Assembly: GCA_025612245.1 (NCBI GenBank)
Contig: JAAXKQ010000010.1
Location: forward strand, 97,790-161,789
Source: Ignavibacteria bacterium
Lineage (GTDB): Bacteria > Bacteroidota > Ignavibacteria > Ignavibacteriales > SURF-24
DNA length: 64,000 bases
Direction of reading: 5' to 3'
How positions within the stretch are numbered: the first letter of the stretch is position 1; every line of letters begins with the position of its first letter. The notes beneath the pieces are model-generated. The model saw nothing but the letters and a program-made list of their open reading frames with translations, was not told where the DNA came from and made no database searches. Both the position numbers and the translations under genes were made by a program. Positions 9,259-17,129 of this stretch are shown piece after piece.

Positions 9259-9433
9259 AAATGGAAAAGTTTGAGGAGGAAGAATTAGGAAGGGTGGGGG
9301 ATTGGAATTGGGCTTGGATTTAGCACCGGGGGCGGGGTGCATTTTCTACAAACATGCAAACATTAGTGGTTTTGTGCACGTGTACAATGAATATTGGGCT
9401 TCTGCATTTTCCCTTGACCTGAAGGTCGTATAG

Positions 9434-11083
9434 CTAGATGAGTTTTTTGACTTCGGACAGCATACGGTCGAATTCGTAGGGTTTGGCAAGGACGGAATCG
9501 ATTTTGAGTTTTCCAAAATCCTCGTCGGTTTTTGTGGATGTACTTCCCGTGGAAAGAATAACGGGGACGTTGATGCCGAGCTCCTGGATTTTCTTAATGC
9601 AGGAGAGTCCGTCCATTTCAGGCATTTTGTAATCTATTATGAGCAGGTCGACTTTAATTTCTTCAGTCAGGACTTTAATTACTTCCTTACCGTTATTAAC
9701 CCCAATTACCTGGTAGTTATAGGATTCCAACAGTTCGGCAAGAATATCTCTCAGCATAATTTCGTCATCGGCAAGTAGGATAATTTTTTCGGTTTTAATT
9801 GAAGCCGGATCTGAGCTTTCATCGAAAGCGGGGATATAAACATTAAATTCGGTTCCCCTGCCGGGTTTACTTTTGACGTCTATGTATCCGTTATGGGCCT
9901 TAACGATGCCGTAGGTTACGTAGAGCCCGAGTCCCGAGCCCGTTTCCTTTTCCTTAGTAGAGAAGTAAGGGTCGAAGATCCTGTTGAGGTTTTCCTCGCT
10001 AATGCCTTCGCCGGTATCCTTAACGCTAAAGCAGACATAATCGCCTTCTTTAAGCAGTGGAAAGTCGAGTGAGCCTTTTCCGAGTATTTTTACATTTCTA
10101 GCTTCAATGGAGACCCTGCCGTTGCCGTGAATAGCTTCGCGGGCATTAACGCACAAGTTAAGGAGCACCTGGTAGATTTCGGTGGCATTACCCAGGAAGT
10201 CGTTCAATCCCGGTTCCGTAAAGTCCTCAATTTCAATAGATTCCGGGAAGGTCTGGCCGATTACGAGCATGAGTTCCTTCATGAGGTGAGCCGGCCGGAT
10301 GAGGGTTTTTCTTTTAGGGGTAGGTTTGCCGTAGGAAAGGAGCCCCTTTGTAAGGTCGGCAGCGCGTGCAGAGCAGTTCTCGATATTTTCTAGGAGGTAG
10401 AAGACGTCGTCCCTATCGGAGAGTTTTCTTTTAAGCAAGTTAATGCTGCCGAAGATGCTTGAAAGGAGGTTATTAAAGTCGTGTGCCATACCGCTGGCCA
10501 GTTTGCCGATTGTTTCGAGTTTTTGTGACTGCAGCAGTTTATTTTCGAGTGTAGCGTTAAGTTTTCGTGTAAGGAGGTTTGTGACAGAAAAAGCCAAGAC
10601 CGAGGCAAACTGTTCAATGTTATGCAAATCGTTCCGCGTGTAAGAATTTTCTTCCTGCTTGCCGAGGATAGAAAGCGAGAGGACGGAATCGTTCATGAAT
10701 GAAGGTGCAATTACAAGGCTGTTAACCTGGAACAAGTTAATGAGCGGTTGTGCAATATTATTTTCATTGCTAAGTGTTACCGAAAGCGGGCGTTTATTGA
10801 CCTTAAACCATTCCAGCAAAAAGCTCAGGTTTGATTTAATTTCATTGAGTATGGCATTTTTTTCGGGGAGAAGGTATTTGCGGCCGCACAGTATAAAATC
10901 GGATTGCGAGCTGACCTCTTCATCGACAAAGAGGAGGGCGCCGAAGCAGCTACCGGTAATATTGACGCATCTGGCAAGGATCTCTTCAGCCAGGGTGCCC
11001 GGAGAGTTTTCCCTCAGGAGCAAAGTAAGGATACTTTCCCAATCTTTTCTGAAGGTCATATCGTCTCTAATTTCGGGGTTCAT
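9434..11083 (-). CDS. Soluble hybrid histidine kinase (GAF-HisKA-HATPase-REC)
   Basis: 549 residues without transmembrane segments. A GAF-like sensor occupies about 15-175. The HisKA H-box SGMAHDFNNLL places the phospho-acceptor at His201, and the catalytic domain has an N box (NLCVNAREAI), G1 (VKDTGEGI), F (FDPYFSTK) and G2 (GSGLGLYV). A C-terminal receiver (about 430-545) contains DDE, LLIIDYKMPEMDG and AKPYEF. It lies 27 bp downstream of the sigma-54 activator gene on the same strand, so the two most likely form a two-component pair sensing a cytoplasmic signal. Confidence 0.9.
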   Translation of the reverse strand: MNPEIRDDMTFRKDWESILTLLLRENSPGTLAEEILARCVNITGSCFGALLFVDEEVSSQSDFILCGRKYLLPEKNAILNEIKSNLSFLLEWFKVNKRPLSVTLSNENNIAQPLINLFQVNSLVIAPSFMNDSVLSLSILGKQEENSYTRNDLHNIEQFASVLAFSVTNLLTRKLNATLENKLLQSQKLETIGKLASGMAHDFNNLLSSIFGSINLLKRKLSDRDDVFYLLENIENCSARAADLTKGLLSYGKPTPKRKTLIRPAHLMKELMLVIGQTFPESIEIEDFTEPGLNDFLGNATEIYQVLLNLCVNAREAIHGNGRVSIEARNVKILGKGSLDFPLLKEGDYVCFSVKDTGEGISEENLNRIFDPYFSTKEKETGSGLGLYVTYGIVKAHNGYIDVKSKPGRGTEFNVYIPAFDESSDPASIKTEKIILLADDEIMLRDILAELLESYNYQVIGVNNGKEVIKVLTEEIKVDLLIIDYKMPEMDGLSCIKKIQELGINVPVILSTGSTSTKTDEDFGKLKIDSVLAKPYEFDRMLSEVKKLI

Positions 11084-11110
11084 CTGCTTTTTTTACACAT
11101 TATTAAATAA

Positions 11111-12478
11111 TTATTCCTGCTGGCGGAGCTGGTACTTCAAAATTTTAGAATAAAGAGTTTTCTGGCTGATACCGAGTCCCTTTGCCGTATTTTCCCTATT
11201 CCAGTCGAAAAATTCGAGTGCTTTTTTAATATGAATTCTTTCGACTTCCTCGAGGGGAAGGATATCCTCTGAGTCGGGTTCAAAGAAATTCTGAACCTGG
11301 CTGTTGTTCTGGAAAGCCTTAGGGAGGTTCAGGTCGTCGGGGCGGATAATATTGCCCTCGGCAAAAATGACAGCGCGTTCGATTGTATGCTGGAGTTCTC
11401 TGACGTTGCCGGGGAAAGAATATCCAGAAAGTGCCTTTTTAGCCTCGGGAGAAAGAGATTTCGGGTCCCTGACTGGTGACTTCAACTGAAGGAAGAAGTC
11501 GGCCAGGAGCAGAGTATCCTCCTGGCGGTCGCGCAGAGGAGGTATAGTAATAGTAATAACGTTAAGTCGGAAGAGGAGGTCGCGTCTGAATACTTTTTTT
11601 TCGGATTCCTCGATGAGGTTTTTATTAGTAGCGCCGATAACCCTGACGTTAGATTTAAGGTTAGCGACGCCGCCGACCCTTCGATATTCGCCGTTTTCGA
11701 GGAATCTGAGGAGTTTAGGCTGAAGTGTGAGGCTCATTTCGCCGATTTCGTCCAGGAAGAGGGTACCGCCGTCAGCAATTTCGACGAGACCGGGTTTAGG
11801 GGCCTTAGCGTCTGTAAATGCGCCTTTTTCGTGTCCGAAGAGTTCGCTTTCGATTAGCTGGTCGGGCAGGGAAGCGCAGTTAACGATAACGAAAGGCTTA
11901 TCGTTTCTTTCGGAGTTTTGGTGAATAAATTCAGCCATAAGTTCCTTGCCTGTACCGGTTTCGCCCTCGATGAGGACGTTAGAATCGGAGCGGGCCGCTC
12001 TGAGAGCGAGGCTGATAGTATGCTGAATTTGTTTACTATTGCCGATAATTTTAGAAGAAGACTTCTGGCTGACCTTGGAAGAAAGTACAGTATTTTTCAG
12101 CACGAGGTCCTTATGTTCCAGGGCGCGGTCAATAGTAAGGAGGAGGTGGTCGAAGTCGTAAGGTTTAGAAATAAAGTCATAGGCGCCGTTTTTGATGCAA
12201 TTAATAGCAGTTCTCAGTTCAGTTTCAGCCGAAAGAATAATGACCTGGAGGTTAGGGGCGTGTTCCTTAACGAAGTCGAGTACCTCCTCGCCGTGTATCT
12301 CCTGCATTTGGAGGTCGAGCAAGAGGAGGTCGTAGTTTTTATTTTTAATTCTGTCAATAGCGTACTTGCCGTCGAAAACGACCTCAGCGGAGTATCCCTC
12401 GTTAAGCAATTCCTCTTTGAGCAGGTAGCACAAAGTTTCGTCGTCGTCGGTAATGAGTATTTTAGCATTTCTTTTCAT
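11111..12478 (-). CDS. NtrC-family sigma-54-dependent response regulator
   Basis: 455 residues from ATG 12478; an in-frame codon 45 bp upstream would add an unlikely extension before the receiver. The receiver has DDD 11-13, Asp55 and Lys105. The AAA+ domain has Walker A GETGTGKE (172-179), a GAFTDA loop (219-224) in place of canonical GAFTGA, and Walker B FLDEIGE. A Fis-type helix-turn-helix ends the protein (NRENTAKGLGISQKTLY). It is expected to activate sigma-54 promoters on phosphorylation by the kinase gene just downstream. The GAFTDA change is in the loop that contacts sigma-54 but also occurs in functional homologues (recollection). Confidence 0.93.
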   Translation of the reverse strand: MKRNAKILITDDDETLCYLLKEELLNEGYSAEVVFDGKYAIDRIKNKNYDLLLLDLQMQEIHGEEVLDFVKEHAPNLQVIILSAETELRTAINCIKNGAYDFISKPYDFDHLLLTIDRALEHKDLVLKNTVLSSKVSQKSSSKIIGNSKQIQHTISLALRAARSDSNVLIEGETGTGKELMAEFIHQNSERNDKPFVIVNCASLPDQLIESELFGHEKGAFTDAKAPKPGLVEIADGGTLFLDEIGEMSLTLQPKLLRFLENGEYRRVGGVANLKSNVRVIGATNKNLIEESEKKVFRRDLLFRLNVITITIPPLRDRQEDTLLLADFFLQLKSPVRDPKSLSPEAKKALSGYSFPGNVRELQHTIERAVIFAEGNIIRPDDLNLPKAFQNNSQVQNFFEPDSEDILPLEEVERIHIKKALEFFDWNRENTAKGLGISQKTLYSKILKYQLRQQE

Positions 12479-12605
12479 AATCGGGCCGTAATCGGAGTTT
12501 TGGCAAATATACAAAAAATACAATTAAACATATATTATAGTCGAAAGAGAGGGGGAGTAAATTTAGGCAAAAAAGAAGATATTCAATATTTTTTTTGGAA
12601 GGCAC

Positions 12606-12636
12606 TTGGCAAATAGTTAAATTATAGGTATATTTG
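12606..12636 (+). promoter_or_regulatory. Bacteroidota-type promoter of tRNA-Lys
   Basis: TTGG at 12606-12609, a 19-base spacer, and TATATTTG at 12629-12636 fit the TTTG / TAnnTTTG consensus of primary sigma factors in this phylum. It ends about 34 bases before the tRNA. Confidence 0.55.
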
Positions 12637-12669
12637 TTATCTCAATTCAAGGGCAGAGCCTTTGGAAAT

Positions 12670-12741
12670 GGGCGCGTAGCTCAGGGGTAGAGCATCTGCC
12701 TTTTAAGCAGAGGGTCGATGGTTCGAAACCATCCGCGCTCA
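12670..12741 (+). tRNA. tRNA-Lys (anticodon UUU)
   Basis: A full 72-nt cloverleaf: acceptor GGGCGCG pairs with CGCGCTC (one G-U), D stem GCTC/GAGC, anticodon stem TCTGC/GCAGA with loop CTTTTAA (anticodon TTT), T stem GATGG/CCATC with loop TTCGAAA, discriminator A. CCA is not encoded. Its 3' half is the target and left boundary of the island that follows. Confidence 0.96.
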
Positions 12742-12801
12742 CAAAAGAAAGCCTTAAAAACATTGTGTTTTAGGGCTTTTTTGTTTTTAAACAATTCCGG
12801 C
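12699..12801 (+). repeat. att direct repeat copy 1 (in tRNA-Lys)
   Basis: The segment starts in the anticodon loop (CCTTTTAAGCAG) and runs through the T arm, the terminator and AATTCCGGC. It reappears at 16577-16677 with only a few substitutions. Confidence 0.85.
12748..12784 (+). terminator. Intrinsic terminator after tRNA-Lys
   Basis: AAAGCCTTAAAA (12748-12759) pairs with TTTTAGGGCTTT (12768-12779) around an 8-base loop, followed by a T run. The same hairpin is copied with the tRNA end at 16.6 kb. Confidence 0.8.
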
Positions 12802-12851
12802 ATAATCCTGAAGAAGTGCAATTCTGCTTATTTATTATAAAAAACTACTAT

Positions 12852-12876
12852 AGCCTGAAGTCTTTGACTTCAGGCT
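12852..12876. terminator. Perfect 11-bp inverted repeat, possible terminator
   Basis: AGCCTGAAGTC, loop TTT, GACTTCAGGCT. On the minus strand it is followed by a T-rich stretch and lies 56 bp past the stop of the lipoprotein gene, so it could end that transcript. It could also be a dispersed REP-like palindrome. Confidence 0.5.
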
Positions 12877-12931
12877 TAAACTCTTTGCGGAGTAACCGAG
12901 TGGGATTTTTTGTAGATAACCGAACTTAAAG

Positions 12932-13591
12932 TTACTTCATCACTTCATCAAATTTCATTTTACAGCGAACAGCCAGCAATTTGGAGCAGTATCTGCCCTG
13001 CTCAGTGAAATCTTTATGTAATGGAAAGGTGACATCCAATAAAGACACAAGTCCGCCGCTTCTGATTGTTCCATTCAATTCAACATTGACATTGTCTTTA
13101 TAGTAGAAAATAATTTCTCCGGTTTTCAGATCGTAGCATGTATTTATTACTTTCCCAACAACTACAATTGCAGGTGCAGGCATCTGCTCAATTGAAAACC
13201 TGGCGGGGACTATCAGAATATCCATCCCCTGGAAAAAAGATTTCAGTTTTTCAAAGTTATCTTTGCCGATCTTTTTATCCAGGGTTATTTTTGATTCCAG
13301 CTCATCGTCGGAGTATTTGGTATCCAGGACAGTTTTCCACAGGCTGGCATTTTCCTTACTTGCATTGAGGCTGGATTTTATATCAAAAGTATTCAAGGTT
13401 TTGTTGTACTTTTTAAAAGCAAAATAATAGGCGGAATCGGGCTCGAAATTAAGTTCATGCTGAATAGGGAGAATGGCAACTTGGATATTACTGGCTGGTG
13501 TGCTGCTCTTATAATTTGTATTAACATATGAACTGCTGCCGCAGCCGTAAACTGACAGCATCAAGAGAAACAAAATGAACATCTTTTTCAT
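12932..13591 (-). CDS. Predicted lipoprotein of unknown function
   Basis: 219 residues with a lipoprotein signal peptide: a basic start, a hydrophobic core and lipobox SVYGC with Cys17 as the acylation site. The mature part begins with a serine/threonine linker and then a beta strand of the type IQVAILPI seen in several periplasmic lipoprotein families, but I do not recognise the family. It is the first gene of the island, transcribed toward tRNA-Lys, with a hairpin after its stop. Confidence 0.75.
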   Translation of the reverse strand: MKKMFILFLLMLSVYGCGSSSYVNTNYKSSTPASNIQVAILPIQHELNFEPDSAYYFAFKKYNKTLNTFDIKSSLNASKENASLWKTVLDTKYSDDELESKITLDKKIGKDNFEKLKSFFQGMDILIVPARFSIEQMPAPAIVVVGKVINTCYDLKTGEIIFYYKDNVNVELNGTIRSGGLVSLLDVTFPLHKDFTEQGRYCSKLLAVRCKMKFDEVMK

Positions 13592-13667
13592 CGGTTTATT
13601 CCATTTGTGTGTTGGTAGAATATAAGTTTAAAATTATAGATGAATACAAGTTTTTAATCCCAATCAC

Positions 13668-14561
13668 TTAGTGGATTACTTTTATGGCATCATGGAAATA
13701 TTTTAATTTATAAAGGCATTGAAGTGTGAAGTCCTTAATGTATTTTATCTGTTCGTTCTTATTTCTCAGGCAAAGGAAGCTTTCCTGCCACTTTATAGGC
13801 ATAACTGTTACGATGTCTTTCCCTATGTTACAATGATATTCTGAAGGCGGGAATATTTCATTCTTGAAATCAGGTTGTGATGAAAGTCTTCTGGCCATTT
13901 CACGATGCATGCCGTGGTATTCATTCAGCCACAACATCAGTCCAAACGGATTGCCAGATTCAACCTCAACATTATAATTAATTCCTATCCATGGTTGGAA
14001 ATAATGTTTTTCGTTTATCTTAAACTCAAAATAATAACCCGAGCCATCTTCAAGGAAATTTTTAAGTCCTGAGAGTTGCTTAATAGTGTAAGTGTCTTCA
14101 TTATGAATTTCAAACAATGCAGCTTCAATCATCCAGTTGAGATATACGAGATTTCTAATTTCAAATGAGTCGACTCGCTGAATATCTTTCATAAAAAATA
14201 CTCCTTTCAAAAATACTGCAAAACCCTTAATTAAGTCGTTATTTGTTTCCCTTATATGGTCATAAATTTCTTTCCATGTGATGTTAATCCATGCAGGATC
14301 AGGCAAAACTTTAACCTTATTTATTGTAAGAAGGGCAATATCAGCTTTTTCTATCCCACTGTAACCGGGATGATGATCTTTGTTACCTACTTTTACTTCC
14401 AAAATAAATTTCCGGTCATTTGGGAAATCAAATTTAAGATCAGGTCTTCCGCTTACTTCCTTTATATAAAATTCCCTGTCTATATTAAGACAATTATCTG
14501 AAGAGAGATACGATAGATCTCTATTCATTAATCCTGAGTTATTATAGATCCTGGCATCCAA
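13668..14561 (-). CDS. PD-(D/E)XK nuclease-like protein, start uncertain
   Basis: At least 297 residues. The motif GRPDLKFDF...KFILEVKVG places Asp41, Glu55 and Lys57 in the order of a PD-(D/E)XK nuclease core; the rest is not recognised. The TTG at 14561 is the first listed start, but the frame continues open about 66 bp further upstream (ATATCCGGAAATCC... reads NIRKSVKETL) to a TGA, with no ATG/GTG. The true start may be ATG 14528, a rare codon upstream, or the gene may have lost its 5' end. It is AT-rich like the rest of the island. A role in defence is inferred from context only. Confidence 0.65.
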   Translation of the reverse strand: MDARIYNNSGLMNRDLSYLSSDNCLNIDREFYIKEVSGRPDLKFDFPNDRKFILEVKVGNKDHHPGYSGIEKADIALLTINKVKVLPDPAWINITWKEIYDHIRETNNDLIKGFAVFLKGVFFMKDIQRVDSFEIRNLVYLNWMIEAALFEIHNEDTYTIKQLSGLKNFLEDGSGYYFEFKINEKHYFQPWIGINYNVEVESGNPFGLMLWLNEYHGMHREMARRLSSQPDFKNEIFPPSEYHCNIGKDIVTVMPIKWQESFLCLRNKNEQIKYIKDFTLQCLYKLKYFHDAIKVIH

Positions 14562-14745
14562 AGTCTCTTTTACGGATTTCCGGATATTTTTAGTGAGAAA
14601 GTTCTTTTGGGATTTTTCTATATCAATAAGGGTAAATCACATTACGAATGAAAAGAACTCAATTAAAATTTTGACCGTAAAATCTCTTCTCAAATAATCC
14701 CATAAAAATATATTTATTATATCTGAAACAATTGAGGAAATTATA

Positions 14746-15177
14746 ATGGGAAATTACTATTTTGACGGCGATTCTTCAGATTTCGAAGAATATTCAATTC
14801 AGCCCTTCGGATGGGCTGAGGCACTTGATGTGGAAGAGGACGGCTCCACTTTCGAGAGCAGGGACACTTTTGAATCTGACTACTACCTGGAGTACTGCAT
14901 AACCAAAGCAATCGGCAGGTCTCCATTGGGCAGCAGGTTTAAGCTTGAAAGGGTTGAAAGCGATTACAGCGAATATGGATCAAGTGTTTATGAAAGACTC
15001 CTATACATATACAGTCCTAAAAGGAAGTTACATGCTGAATACTTGAAGAAGCTGGAAGAACTATTGAATTCAAAGCGGTGGAACAGCAAATGCCTGAAAA
15101 CGTTTGAAAGTGAGTATCAGAAGTTTGTTGATTTCAAAAAGCGGTATCCTGAAGATGACTACGAATTCTCAAATTAA
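14746..15177 (+). CDS. Acidic hypothetical protein
   Basis: 143 residues, rich in Asp, Glu, Tyr and Ser in the first half (MGNYYFDGDSSDFEEYSI) with a helical, charged second half. There is no signal peptide or known motif. It precedes the PLD-type gene by 22 bp on the same strand, so the two are likely a unit. Its acidity would suit an inhibitor or partner of a nucleic-acid-binding protein, but that is speculation. Confidence 0.6.
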   Translation: MGNYYFDGDSSDFEEYSIQPFGWAEALDVEEDGSTFESRDTFESDYYLEYCITKAIGRSPLGSRFKLERVESDYSEYGSSVYERLLYIYSPKRKLHAEYLKKLEELLNSKRWNSKCLKTFESEYQKFVDFKKRYPEDDYEFSN

Positions 15178-15199
15178 CTAAAAACTAACCGGAAGATGT

Positions 15200-16462
15200 A
15201 TGCAACAAATTACTACATTAAAAAGCAATTTTCTTGATATGATTCTTAAAGAAGCTGCACAGGGCAAAACCTTACGAATTATATCGCCTTTTATCGGATA
15301 TTCGGTCGTGGACAGAATAGTCACTGCTCTACCGAATGTAAAGCTTCAGGTTATCACTCGTTACAACCTTCAGGATTTTTACGATAGAGTCTCAGACATT
15401 AGGGCATTAAGGCGTCTTTTGGATAATAAGGCGGAAATTAAAGGAATCAGGCGGCTTCATACGAAACTCTACTTATTTGATAATGGCAAGGTCATTCTAT
15501 CCTCAGCAAATTTAACAATGGGCGGAATGTGCAAAAATCACGAGTTTGGAGTTCTTATAGATGACGCCGATGCTTTCCAGGAATGTGAATCTTATTTTAA
15601 TTATCTCTGGGGTAATTCAAACAGTGCACTAACACAGGAAATGCTGAATAATTGGGAAGATGAAATATTCAAACATAAGAATAGTTCGAAATCTCGAAAA
15701 CCCTCTCCATTAGGAGATATGGGGGATGAGCTTAAAATGGACGGCATAAAAAATGAGAATACCGAAATGCAGAACAGGGTGCAATATTTTGTTAAGTTTT
15801 TTGGTGTTTCCACTGACAGAGTAGAACCAGATTTTAGTGTTTATGATGAAATTTACAGATCGGAGTGCCATTATGCGGTATGTTATCCAAATGGGAAACC
15901 TAAAAAGCCAATTAGGCCCCGACAGATTCAAGATGGCGATGTAATTTTTATGGCGCGAATGGTTAATCCTAATGACTATGCTGTTTTTGGAGTTGCCAGA
16001 GCCTTAAGGCATCAAGAGGGCAGGGATGATGCTTCTCCAAAAGAAATTAATAGGCTTGACGCAAAATGTTCTTTTAAGAAGCGTTGGGGACGTTATATAA
16101 GGATCTATGACCCTATATTTATTAATGGCAAGATGAAGGATTGCCCCAGTTTTTGTGAAATGATGAAAGAATTAGAGTATAGAAGTTTAGTCCCAACATA
16201 CATGAACTACTTAAAGGGAGAGGGTGATAATATAAATCCTACTAAATCAATTATGGAGAAAGCAGGTATTCAGATTACTGAACAAGGTGCAGAATGGTTG
16301 TACAAAAGATTTCAGCAAAAACTGGAAAAGTTAGGTTCAATACCTGATTCTGAGCTAATCAAATTACCGTCAAGTATAAAAATAGATGATAGGATTCCGA
16401 AATCAGATAATATTCCTTTCTATCCCCATATAAAACACCAAACTTTACGGAGAAGTTATTGA
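15200..16462 (+). CDS. Phospholipase D-type (HKD) nuclease-like protein
   Basis: 420 residues. An N-terminal PLD domain shows ISPFIGY (28-34) and one HKD motif, RLHTKLYLFDNG with His87, Lys89 and Asp94, then SSANLTMGG. A single HKD means the protein would have to dimerise, as bacterial PLD nucleases do. The C-terminal half (about 190-420) is basic and unassigned. PLD-type nucleases occur in restriction systems and the neighbourhood is island-like, so phage defence is plausible. It ends 114 bp before att copy 2. Confidence 0.75.
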   Translation: MQQITTLKSNFLDMILKEAAQGKTLRIISPFIGYSVVDRIVTALPNVKLQVITRYNLQDFYDRVSDIRALRRLLDNKAEIKGIRRLHTKLYLFDNGKVILSSANLTMGGMCKNHEFGVLIDDADAFQECESYFNYLWGNSNSALTQEMLNNWEDEIFKHKNSSKSRKPSPLGDMGDELKMDGIKNENTEMQNRVQYFVKFFGVSTDRVEPDFSVYDEIYRSECHYAVCYPNGKPKKPIRPRQIQDGDVIFMARMVNPNDYAVFGVARALRHQEGRDDASPKEINRLDAKCSFKKRWGRYIRIYDPIFINGKMKDCPSFCEMMKELEYRSLVPTYMNYLKGEGDNINPTKSIMEKAGIQITEQGAEWLYKRFQQKLEKLGSIPDSELIKLPSSIKIDDRIPKSDNIPFYPHIKHQTLRRSY

Positions 16463-16576
16463 GGGACTTAAAGGGAAGGGATTTGCATAAGCTATACTGG
16501 AATAATAACTATCACGATTATTATATCAGTCCCTGTAAAGCCAAAAATATCAATAGCTTACAGCACTGGCAACTTT

Positions 16577-16677
16577 CCTTTTAAGCAGAGGGGCGATGGT
16601 TCGAAACCATCCGCGCTCACGAAAGAAAGCCTTAAAAACAGTGTGGTTTTAGGGCTTTTTTGTTTTAAATAATTCCG
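16577..16677 (+). repeat. att direct repeat copy 2 (tRNA-Lys 3' half)
   Basis: About 100 bp match copy 1: anticodon loop, GCAGAGGGGCGATGGTTCG, the acceptor 3' strand, the terminator hairpin and AATTCCGGC. It carries GGGGCGATGG where the functional tRNA has GGGTCGATGG. There is no 5' half of a tRNA upstream, so it is not a functional gene. Confidence 0.88.
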
Positions 16678-17129
16678 GCGTTACTTCATAAAAAAATAGT
16701 TCTACCAATTTATTACTCAAAGTTACTATTCAACTAGTTCTGTTTAAAATAGAATGAGCGAACTTTCTTAATAGAAAGATAAAGCAAATAAAGAAATTTA
16801 TGGTGTTTAAGAACAGAAATATTTTTCAACTATTCAATATTATTTCCCAATGCATACAGGCTTTATTCTGAATGTTGAGAAAGGTTGACACTGCTTTAGA
16901 AATGTTATAACTTGCAAAAGGAATAATGATGGGTTGTAACGTAATGATGCTCCTTATATCTGGTGATCATCTAAAAACAAAATAAACATAATACCATAAG
17001 TTTATACTATACTCATCGACGAGCTATACAATAGCAATATAGATTTGCTGAGCGACTCATTTTAGGTGACACTGGCTTTGAAAACAGATGCTGCATATTC
17101 AAATAGTTCACATAAAGGGATATTTAGCA
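16678..17129. other. Gap with no gene between att copy 2 and the coiled-coil gene
   Basis: AT-rich, stop codons in all frames, no tRNA, repeat or strong hairpin seen. It probably holds the promoter of the next gene. Confidence 0.5.

Noticed and set aside
16577..16650. A second tRNA-Lys
   Set aside because: Only the anticodon loop to the acceptor 3' strand is present; the D arm and 5' acceptor strand are missing, so it is an att copy.
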